NCBI GenBank assembly: GCA_051745935.1
Contig: JBNJEM010000581.1
Span: 1 to 5,089, forward strand
Direction of reading: 5' to 3'
Length of the DNA stretch: 5,089 nt
Origin: JBNJEM01 sp051745935
GTDB lineage: Bacteria; Planctomycetota; Planctomycetia; Pirellulales; Pirellulaceae
Made by a program: the position numbers and the translations under genes. How positions within the stretch are numbered: the first letter of the stretch is position 1; each line of letters opens with the position of its first letter. Below the pieces are notes generated by a model. It was not told where the DNA came from and searched no databases. It saw only the letters and a list, made by a program, of their open reading frames with translations. Below, piece by piece: positions 1 to 5,089 of this stretch.

Positions 1-56
1 ACGCAAGCCGTCCTCCCGTTGGTCGGACTCGCGGCGGAGAAAGTCATCCGCGACTC
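1..56. other. Leading segment, no supported gene
   Basis: All three forward frames are open here, but none gives a recognisable peptide and none contains an ATG. The segment may hold the leader or promoter of the HTH gene that follows, or the tail of a gene lying outside the window. I see no convincing -35/-10 pair. A GGAG at 36-39 is too far (17 bases) from the GTG at 57 to be a good ribosome binding site. Confidence 0.4.
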
Positions 57-238
57 GTGTATTTGCGCATTTCGGAGGCGGCGGAGTATTTGGCGGGTCT
101 CCGAATACACTCCGGAACTGGGAGAATGCCGGGAAGATCGTGGCACATCGACACCCAGTCAATCCATATCGCCTCTTCAAACAGGACGACCTGGACATCT
201 TGTTAAGACAGGTAAATCAACCGGCTCGGGAAAAATGA
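57..238 (+). pseudogene. Frameshifted excisionase/MerR-like helix-turn-helix DNA-binding protein
   Basis: The family is a small (about 60-80 residue) DNA-binding protein of the HTH_17/MerR-excisionase type, often encoded beside defence operons and presumed to regulate them. From the GTG at 57 the first frame reads VYLRISEAAEYL, the usual opening of these proteins (a helix with an S/T-x-x-E-A-A-x-x-L pattern). The continuation GSPNTLRNWENAGKI, HRHPVNPYRLF and DLDILLRQ, ending at the TGA at 236-238, lies in another frame entered around base 92. Adding one base near 92-94 (tat ttg Ngc ggg tct) would restore one continuous 60-residue protein with L-G-x-S-P-N-T-L-R-N-W-E. The lesion is therefore a one-base loss, a real mutation or a sequencing error. 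No ATG is visible in frame upstream, so the GTG start is a best guess. It ends 43 bases before the preferred pglW start, as expected for an operon's first gene. Confidence 0.72.
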
Positions 239-281
239 TACATGTGATGACGGGCCGCATGTGGACAGGGTTGAAGGATTC
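239..281 (+). promoter_or_regulatory. HTH-pglW intergenic gap and weak start signal
   Basis: This 43-base gap separates the HTH stop from the preferred pglW ATG. An AAGGA at 274-278 resembles a ribosome binding site but lies only 3 bases before the ATG at 282, closer than usual. The alternative GTG at 261 has no purine-rich site in front of it. I see no clear promoter or terminator, which is compatible with co-transcription of the two genes. Confidence 0.3.
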
Positions 282-3200
282 ATGGAACCGCCACGTTGGA
301 ATATCATCACGCCCTCGCAATATGAGTGGGAGCGACGCGCGCTGGATTTCATCCGCGCCGGTTTGCCGAACCACGATCCATATCGAGCGTGGACCAATTT
401 CGAATTCCAGAGCCACGACGGCGCAATCTATGAAGTCGATTTGCTCGTCCTAACCAAGCAAGGGTTCTGGCTCGTCGAAATCAAGAGCTGGACGGGGCAG
501 CTTCGCGGCGACGCGGGCACCTGGACCCGAACGCACCAAGGCAAGACAACATCCGAAGACAATCCCGCGCTGTTGGCCAACCGGAAGGCCAAGGCACTTT
601 CGTCGCTGCTCAAAGCCCAGCACGCGGTCAAGAAGATCCGGATGCCTTGGCTGGACGCTCTGGTTTTCCTGTCCGCCGACGACCTGCGGTGTGATCTCAG
701 CGGTCCGGCTCTCAATCGTGTATTGCTCAAAGACCGACCTGTCGAAACATCTCAACCGGCGCGAAAGGGAATTCTGGCAGCCTTGTTGAATCGTGACGGA
801 CCCGGCATCGACCCCAACGCGTGCAGCAAGATTGACGATAAGGTTGCCAAGGCACTCGCTCGTGCCATCGAACAGGCGGGAATTCGTCCCTCGCAACGAT
901 CGCGGCGGGTCGGTGACTACATCCTCGGTGAATTATTGGCGGACGGCCCGGGCTACCAAGATCGCTTAGGAAAACACGCTTCATTCGAAGACGTATATTG
1001 CCGGGTTCGCCAATACACTGTCGCACAGGCGGATACCGAAGAAGTTCGGCAACGGCGCAGGCGAGCGGCCGCACGTGAGTTTCGCATCATCCAGTCGCTC
1101 AATCATCCCAATATCCTCCCGGTGCTCGACTACAAGGAACACGAACTGGGCCCGGCGTTGCTCTTCCGCTATTTCGAGCCAAACGTCGTTCGCTTGGATC
1201 ACTACCTCGCCACCAACTGCCACAAATTGACCTCCGAGCAACGGGTCAATATGTTGCGGCAGATCGCGGACGCCGTCCGGTACGCACATCGTAAACGAGT
1301 CATTCATCGGGCATTGGGACCGCAAAGCATCCTGGTGACCGAAAGCGGTTTAGGCCCGCCAACCCTTCACGTATTCAACTGGCAGGTTGGCGTACGCGAG
1401 ACCACCACGGCATCCGCCCGAGTCACAAACGTGGAAGACCTGGTCGAGGCCCAGGCGTTTGTCTACATGTCCCCCGAAGCCATCGCCGACCAGCGAAAAG
1501 TGACTGAAGCCTCCGACGTCTTTTCACTGGGGGCCATCGCGTTCCACCTGTTCGCCTCCAGGCCGCCAGCGGGGAACATCCCGGAGCTAACCAAGGTCCT
1601 GCGCGAGAAGAAGGGGTTAAGCCTGTCATCCGTCGTCGACGGCGTGGGCCCCAAGCTGGAAGAAATGATCCAGTGGTGCACGCACCCGGATGTTCTGACC
1701 CGCATTGGATCGGTCGAAGACTTCCTGGCACTGCTGGACGAGGTCGAGGACGAACTGACCGCGCCCGACGAATCCTTCGTCTCCGATCCATTCCAGGCCA
1801 AACGGGGCGATCGACTGGAAGGCGGCTATGTGGTCGAAAAGGAGCTCGGACAGGGTGCGACCGCCAAGGCGCTATTGGTCACGAAGGAGGATGAAGAGTT
1901 CGTCCTGAAAGTCGCGCTCAGCGAAGACGATAACGCACGGCTTCACGATGAAGCGGAAGCCCTGCGTTCGATCCACAGCGAATTCGTCGTGGCCATCCAC
2001 GAAGAACTCGAGATGGCCGGTCGCACGGTCCTGGTGCTCCAAAAGGCTGGTGATACAACGTTGGCGGATCTGTTGCGTAAAGAAGGTGTCCCCAGCCTGG
2101 AATTGCTGGGCCGATACGGCGAAGACCTGTTGTCGGCGCTCACTTCCCTGGAACGTCATGGCGTGGCTCACCGAGACATCAAGCCGGATAACATCGGCGT
2201 GCGGTCCCTGACCAAGCAACGCAATCAACTGATCCTGTTTGATTTTTCGCTGGCCGGTGCGCCGCTGGATAATATCCGGGCGGGAACACCTGGGTATAGT
2301 GATCCGTTTCTGCCCAACCGGAAACCGCCCCGGTGGGACCTGGCGGCTGAACGCTACTCGGCCGCCGCCACGCTGCATGAAATGTCGATGGGCCTGGATT
2401 GTCTGCCGCAATGGGGCATCGGCAAGTCCGACGAGGCCATGACGGATGACGAACTGGTGATCGACGCCGAGAAGTTCGATCCCAGCGTGCGAGAGGGATT
2501 GGTTGAGTTCTTTCACACGGCGCTCCATCGAGATCCCACCAAGCGGTTTGACAATGCCGACGAGATGCGATGGGCGTGGCAGCAGGTGTTCAAAGAGGCT
2601 GAAGCCCGGAAAGTCGTCACACCCACGGGCGAGGAGGTCGATCTGAGCGTCACGCTGGATCAGGTCGACCTGAAGACGCCAATCGCCGCTCTGGCCCTCA
2701 GTACCCGAGCCCGAAATGCCCTGGAACGAGCCAACATCTTGACGGTTCAGGATCTATTGGAAATCCCGATCGTCGAGCTCCACATGATGCGAGGGGTCGG
2801 CAATCAGACCCGCCAAGAGATTATCCGGTTCGTCGCCGAACTGCGAGAACGATTCCCCGACCTCAAGGAAGCAGGAACGCGAAAAGATGACAGCGCCCAC
2901 GAGATCGATGGCGTCCCGTCGCTGGAATTATTGGAGCGTCGCGTTACTGGATCCAGGAATTCGAAGAAGGTCACGGAGTGGAATATCCGCTCGGCCCTGC
3001 TGACCCCCGCGGCGTCCGAGTCGTCGGCGTCATCATTTAACCTCTATCCGTCATCGTTTGCCTGGCCTAGCCAGTCCGAGGTGGCCGAGGCGCTGTCGGT
3101 CAGTCGTGCCCGCGTGGCGCAAGTGCTGTCAGCGGACCGAAACCGCTGGGCCAAGGATTCGTTGCTCAACGTCCTGCGCACGGAGCTCTACCAGCAGATC

Positions 3201-4514
3201 CAACGGCTGGGCGGGGTCGCGACCATCGCCGAATTGATCGAGTTGCTGATCCTGATGCGACCGCCGTCCGGGATGCTTGATACAACACAGAAACAACGCC
3301 TGTCATCCGCCGTGTTGCGAGCCGCCGTGGAGACGGAGTGTTCACGGATCGAACCGAGGTATCAGCTGCAACGCGTGGGCGGAAAAACAGTGATCGCGTG
3401 TACTCAAGAGCTGGCCGTTTACGCCGGGAAACTGGGCGACGTGGCGGATCGACTGGCTGACAGCGACCCGTTGCTCCCCCCGCTGCGGGTCTTCCAGGAA
3501 CTTTTTGATGTCAGCCAACCCTCGCAACCGGAAGGCTGCCAACCCTTCAGCAACGAACGGCTGTTGAATTTGTCGGCCGCGATGAGCGATACGGCGGCGG
3601 TGTCCGCCAAGCAGGAACTCTACCCTCGCGATATGTCCGCCGAACGGGCGCTGCGGCTGGGCATGGGGGCGCTTACCGGCTTGGGCTTGGGGGAAGGAGA
3701 ACAGGGGTTCACGATCGATCAAATCCGTGCCCGCGTGGAAAGCCGCTATTCCGAGGCTCAACGGCTGCCGGACCGCCCGGAGCTGGATTCGCTGCTTGAG
3801 CGGGTGGGGCTCGACGTTCGTTGGGATCCGGAAACGTCCAGCTATCATCGCCGGGAAACGTCGACGCTCTACACCTCGGGGTCGTCAATGCCGCGGCGGC
3901 GATCCACCGCCACCAGCACGCGACAGATCGAGGTCACGCCGGACGTGGCGGATGCGCGGCAGTTCGAAGAACGCTTGACGCACGCTTACGATGACGGCGG
4001 ATTCCTGGTGCTGACGGTTCGCCCCAGCCGAATGCGAGCGTGTGAACACAATCTGCAGCGCCGGTTCGGGGTACAAAAACTCTCGTTCGATGACCTGCTG
4101 TTCGATGCCTTGCGGGCAGAAGCTGACGAGCTGGATATCGATTGGTCCACCATTGAACAAGCGGACGGAACAACGCCAGACAGCCAGGACTGGAAGAACT
4201 TGCTTCATCTGGTCAGCCTGGCCGGTCCAAAGATCGAAGAAAACCTGCTGAACCGAGACGAACATCTGTTGCTGGTCCACCCTGGTCTGATTGCTCGCTA
4301 TGACTTGATGTCGCTTCTGGAAACGCTGCGGGATCGGACAGGGCATGATGTCCCCTGTCCCGGTGTCTGGGTGCTCGTGGCAGCCGACGAACAGCACGAC
4401 ATGCCGTTCCTTGACCACGCCGAAATTCCGCTCATCTCGCCGGGTCAGCGGGCGAAGGTCAGCGAGGCGTGGATTGATAATCTGCATCGGGGGAGAAAAA
4501 TCAACCACGAATGA
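282..4514 (+). CDS. pglW: BREX type 2 serine/threonine kinase PglW (NERD + pseudokinase + kinase)
   Basis: PglW is the cytoplasmic protein kinase of BREX-2 phage defence. The ATG at 282 (1410 residues) is preferred over the GTG at 261 because MEPPRWNIITPSQYEWE matches how PglW proteins begin. Domains: a NERD domain at about 35-95, with Asp53 and E66-I-K68 as PD-(D/E)XK-like residues; a first kinase-like domain at about 213-485, in which the invariant Lys is Arg (243), HRD is HRA (342-344) and DFG is FNW (365-367), so it is probably a pseudokinase; and a second kinase at about 517-770 with G-Q-G (523-525), Lys543, HRDIKPDN (630-637) and DFS in place of DFG (654-656). These are followed by an RNA polymerase alpha-CTD-like helix-hairpin-helix (799-858, R-G-V-G-N-Q-T), a Ser/Pro-rich linker, a helix-turn-helix (928-959), a helical region, and a C-terminal domain with LLLVHPGLIARYD near 1330 and EAWIDNLHRG near the end. 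The length fits the family. The last residues (I-N-H-E) and the TGA overlap the inverted repeat of the downstream cassette, so the native tail has probably been altered. Family call strong; activity inferred. Confidence 0.9.
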   Translation: MEPPRWNIITPSQYEWERRALDFIRAGLPNHDPYRAWTNFEFQSHDGAIYEVDLLVLTKQGFWLVEIKSWTGQLRGDAGTWTRTHQGKTTSEDNPALLANRKAKALSSLLKAQHAVKKIRMPWLDALVFLSADDLRCDLSGPALNRVLLKDRPVETSQPARKGILAALLNRDGPGIDPNACSKIDDKVAKALARAIEQAGIRPSQRSRRVGDYILGELLADGPGYQDRLGKHASFEDVYCRVRQYTVAQADTEEVRQRRRRAAAREFRIIQSLNHPNILPVLDYKEHELGPALLFRYFEPNVVRLDHYLATNCHKLTSEQRVNMLRQIADAVRYAHRKRVIHRALGPQSILVTESGLGPPTLHVFNWQVGVRETTTASARVTNVEDLVEAQAFVYMSPEAIADQRKVTEASDVFSLGAIAFHLFASRPPAGNIPELTKVLREKKGLSLSSVVDGVGPKLEEMIQWCTHPDVLTRIGSVEDFLALLDEVEDELTAPDESFVSDPFQAKRGDRLEGGYVVEKELGQGATAKALLVTKEDEEFVLKVALSEDDNARLHDEAEALRSIHSEFVVAIHEELEMAGRTVLVLQKAGDTTLADLLRKEGVPSLELLGRYGEDLLSALTSLERHGVAHRDIKPDNIGVRSLTKQRNQLILFDFSLAGAPLDNIRAGTPGYSDPFLPNRKPPRWDLAAERYSAAATLHEMSMGLDCLPQWGIGKSDEAMTDDELVIDAEKFDPSVREGLVEFFHTALHRDPTKRFDNADEMRWAWQQVFKEAEARKVVTPTGEEVDLSVTLDQVDLKTPIAALALSTRARNALERANILTVQDLLEIPIVELHMMRGVGNQTRQEIIRFVAELRERFPDLKEAGTRKDDSAHEIDGVPSLELLERRVTGSRNSKKVTEWNIRSALLTPAASESSASSFNLYPSSFAWPSQSEVAEALSVSRARVAQVLSADRNRWAKDSLLNVLRTELYQQIQRLGGVATIAELIELLILMRPPSGMLDTTQKQRLSSAVLRAAVETECSRIEPRYQLQRVGGKTVIACTQELAVYAGKLGDVADRLADSDPLLPPLRVFQELFDVSQPSQPEGCQPFSNERLLNLSAAMSDTAAVSAKQELYPRDMSAERALRLGMGALTGLGLGEGEQGFTIDQIRARVESRYSEAQRLPDRPELDSLLERVGLDVRWDPETSSYHRRETSTLYTSGSSMPRRRSTATSTRQIEVTPDVADARQFEERLTHAYDDGGFLVLTVRPSRMRACEHNLQRRFGVQKLSFDDLLFDALRAEADELDIDWSTIEQADGTTPDSQDWKNLLHLVSLAGPKIEENLLNRDEHLLLVHPGLIARYDLMSLLETLRDRTGHDVPCPGVWVLVAADEQHDMPFLDHAEIPLISPGQRAKVSEAWIDNLHRGRKINHE

Positions 4515-4530
4515 CACGAATGACACGAAT
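4502..4530 (+). repeat. Left terminal inverted repeat
   Basis: This begins CAACCACGAATGACACGAAT and is the reverse complement of 4986-5014, apart from G at 4522, where the other copy would give A. It overlaps the final codons and the stop codon (4512-4514) of pglW. Confidence 0.9.
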
Positions 4531-4550
4531 TGCACGAATGACACGAATTG
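4506..4550 (+). repeat. Tandem array of five 9-base units
   Basis: Five contiguous units read CACGAATGA, CACGAATGA, CACGAATTG, CACGAATGA and CACGAATTG. The period is exactly 9 bases, so a reading frame crossing it would encode a three-residue repeat (for example Asn-Asp-Thr). The array starts inside pglW's last codons and stops 30 bases before the GxxExxY ATG. No coding role is supported. Confidence 0.92.
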
Positions 4551-4569
4551 AAGAAACGCGAACAGTAAC

Positions 4570-4573
4570 GGAG
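4570..4573 (+). promoter_or_regulatory. Ribosome binding site of the GxxExxY gene
   Basis: GGAG lies 7 bases before the ATG at 4581, the best-placed Shine-Dalgarno site in the window. It favours the ATG over the in-frame GTG at 4578, which would leave only 4 bases of spacing. It suggests that the cassette brings its own translation signal. Confidence 0.6.
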
Positions 4574-4580
4574 ATCCGTG

Positions 4581-4958
4581 ATGGTGGAGATCATTTACAG
4601 GGAAGAGGCGTATAAGATCATTGGCGCTTGCTTCGAAGTGTACAACGAAATGGGCTGCGGGTTTGTCGAGCCGGTGTATCAGGAATGTCTGGAAATTGAA
4701 CTGGGAATGCAGAAGATTCCGGCTTGCCCTCAGCAACAACTGAAGCTCAGATATAAAGATCACTTGCTCCAGCAGCGGTATATTCCGGACTTCATCTGTT
4801 TCGACAAGATCATTCTTGAAATCAAAGCCGTCTCGGGGCTCTGTGATGAGCATCGTGCGCAGGTACACAATTATTTGAAAGGGTCCGGGCACCGCCTCGG
4901 CCTGCTGGTCAACTTCGGCCACTACCCAAAGCTTGAGTACGAACGTATCGTACGTTAA
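4581..4958 (+). CDS. GxxExxY protein, PD-(D/E)XK nuclease-fold family
   Basis: This 125-residue protein belongs to the GxxExxY family (TIGR04256/PF13366), whose usual length is about 125 residues. The members are small soluble proteins of unproven function with a PD-(D/E)XK nuclease-like fold. The name-giving motif is present as Gly27-F-V-Glu30-P-V-Tyr33. The nuclease-like core is visible as Pro69-Asp70, Glu80-I-Lys82 and then a helix with Gln94 and Tyr98 in the usual position, so the catalytic residues appear intact and DNA cleavage is possible but undemonstrated. There is no signal peptide or membrane segment. The start follows GGAG at 4570-4573. The gene lies between pglW and the presumed pglX and is flanked by inverted repeats. 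Its lower GC than pglW suggests it arrived separately. It is not a normal BREX-2 component, so it is probably a passenger rather than a defence subunit. Confidence 0.9.
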   Translation: MVEIIYREEAYKIIGACFEVYNEMGCGFVEPVYQECLEIELGMQKIPACPQQQLKLRYKDHLLQQRYIPDFICFDKIILEIKAVSGLCDEHRAQVHNYLKGSGHRLGLLVNFGHYPKLEYERIVR

Positions 4959-4974
4959 CGTCGTGCTTTTTTTT
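4942..4974 (+). terminator. Possible weak terminator after the GxxExxY gene
   Basis: A perfect 6-base stem (AACGTA at 4942-4947, TACGTT at 4951-4956, loop TCG) overlaps the stop codon. An alternative palindrome, ACGTTAACGT, lies at 4952-4961. A run of eight T follows at 4967-4974. The stem is short and AT-containing and ends 10 bases before the T run, so it is not a canonical intrinsic terminator. Confidence 0.25.
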
Positions 4975-4983
4975 CGATTGTTA

Positions 4984-5010
4984 TCATTCGTGTTATTCGT
5001 GTCATTCGTG
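4984..5010 (-). repeat. Tandem array of three 9-base units, inverted
   Basis: Read on the minus strand, the units are CACGAATGA, CACGAATAA and CACGAATGA. They are the same unit as the five-copy array at 4506-4550 but in opposite orientation, so the two ends of the cassette differ in copy number (five against three). Confidence 0.9.
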
Positions 5011-5014
5011 GTTG
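4986..5014 (-). repeat. Right terminal inverted repeat
   Basis: This is the partner of 4502-4530, 28 of 29 bases complementary. It ends 19 bases before the ATG of the next gene, so that gene's upstream region is largely cassette sequence. Confidence 0.9.
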
Positions 5015-5030
5015 TCCGCCATGGTTGTCC
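5010..5030 (+). repeat. 8-base direct repeat at the cassette's right edge
   Basis: GGTTGTCC occurs at 5010-5017 and again at 5023-5030, separated by GCCAT. The first copy overlaps the inner edge of the right repeat. It could be a small duplication made at insertion, part of the cassette end, or chance. No copy is seen at the left edge. Confidence 0.4.
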
Positions 5031-5033
5031 CCT

Positions 5034-5089
5034 ATGAACATCAACTCATTGCTACCTGAACTCCAGACACTCGTCAACGACCTGGCCGA
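5034..5089 (+). CDS. pglX: Partial gene start, probable BREX-2 methyltransferase PglX
   Basis: A reading frame opens at the ATG at 5034 and remains open to the window edge (18 codons). It reads MNINSLLPELQTLVNDLA. BREX-2 PglX proteins (adenine-specific DNA methyltransferases of over 1000 residues) begin with a similar short pattern, an N-terminal M-I-N-x-x-x-L-L-x-x-L-Q followed by an acidic helix, and pglX normally follows pglW. Both facts support the call, but no catalytic motif is in the window. A competing ATG at 5021 runs into a stop at 5057 and is rejected. There is no Shine-Dalgarno site ahead of 5034. The bases ATGA at 5034-5037 could be a relic of a stop/start overlap with the original pglW end. 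Confidence 0.55.
   Translation, partial: MNINSLLPELQTLVNDLA

Larger units (their letters stand above)
4502..5014. mobile_element. Inverted-repeat-bounded cassette carrying a GxxExxY gene
   Basis: A 513-base unit begins and ends with 29-base inverted repeats that match at 28 positions (4502-4530 against 4986-5014). It carries one gene, GxxExxY, and no transposase. GxxExxY genes are numerous and scattered in planctomycete and verrucomicrobial genomes, which fits dispersal of a small unit. My hand count gives 154 G/C in 300 bases (4621-4920, 51%), against 156 in 240 (65%) over four sampled lines of pglW. The unit sits exactly between the last conserved residues of pglW and the next gene. I see no obvious target-site duplication at the two edges, so the true ends may lie a few bases away, and mobility is inference from structure. 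Confidence 0.5.

Noticed and set aside
200..260. Promoter candidates such as TTGTTA near 200 and TGATAC near 236
   Set aside because: Spacing and sequence do not fit a -35/-10 pair, and the segment is partly HTH coding sequence.
19..453. Open frame of 144 codons from a TTG at 19
   Set aside because: It overlaps both the HTH fragments and the N-terminus of PglW, begins with a rare start codon, and its peptide is Arg/Ser-rich with no domain pattern.
1872..2528. Minus-strand frame of 218 codons inside pglW
   Set aside because: It is antisense to the conserved second kinase domain. Its peptide mirrors kinase codons and has no recognisable motif.
4506..4550. Possible CRISPR array
   Set aside because: The units are 9 bases, directly adjacent with no spacers, and there are only five, so this is a tandem repeat.
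3885..4922. Long open frame on the minus strand (345 codons) crossing the end of pglW, the repeats and the GxxExxY gene
   Set aside because: It lies opposite two well-supported genes, spans the tandem array (giving a Phe-Val-Ser/Gln repeat) and resembles no known protein. High GC coding sequence commonly leaves such open antisense frames.
5021..5059. ATG at 5021 as the start of the downstream gene
   Set aside because: Its frame hits TGA at 5057 after 12 codons, while the ATG at 5034 stays open and gives a PglX-like N-terminus.

Overview
The window looks like the start of a type 2 BREX (Pgl-type) phage-defence operon in a high-GC bacterium. The high-GC coding sequence, a GxxExxY gene and the shortage of Shine-Dalgarno sites would fit a planctomycete or another member of the PVC group. 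That taxonomic placement is inference only, because the window holds no rRNA or other phylogenetic marker.

Layout on the + strand: (1) bases 57-238 hold a small MerR/excisionase-like helix-turn-helix gene of a kind often found beside defence operons. It is broken near base 92, where its two halves lie in different frames. (2) Bases 282-4514 encode a protein of about 1410 residues with the architecture of PglW, the BREX-2 serine/threonine kinase. In order it has a NERD nuclease-like domain, a degenerate kinase-like domain, a second kinase domain with its catalytic residues, an RNA polymerase alpha-CTD-like helix-hairpin-helix, a helix-turn-helix and a conserved C-terminal domain. (3) Bases 4502-5014 are a compact cassette bounded by 29-base inverted repeats (28 of 29 match) built from a 9-base unit. 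It carries one gene, a 125-residue GxxExxY protein with PD-(D/E)XK nuclease-fold residues. (4) At 5034 a new reading frame opens and runs off the end. Its first 18 residues resemble the N-terminus of the BREX-2 methyltransferase PglX, which is what follows pglW in BREX-2 operons.

The genes would work together as follows. The HTH protein, if functional, could control the operon. PglW is the signalling kinase, and PglX (followed outside the window by pglY, pglZ and others) would modify host DNA. The GxxExxY cassette appears to have landed at the pglW-pglX junction: its left repeat supplies the pglW stop codon, and its hand-counted GC (about 51%) is lower than that of pglW (about 65% in sampled lines). 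The most unusual point is this small, inverted-repeat-flanked, single-gene nuclease-fold cassette that looks like a mobile element without a transposase and sits inside a defence operon.
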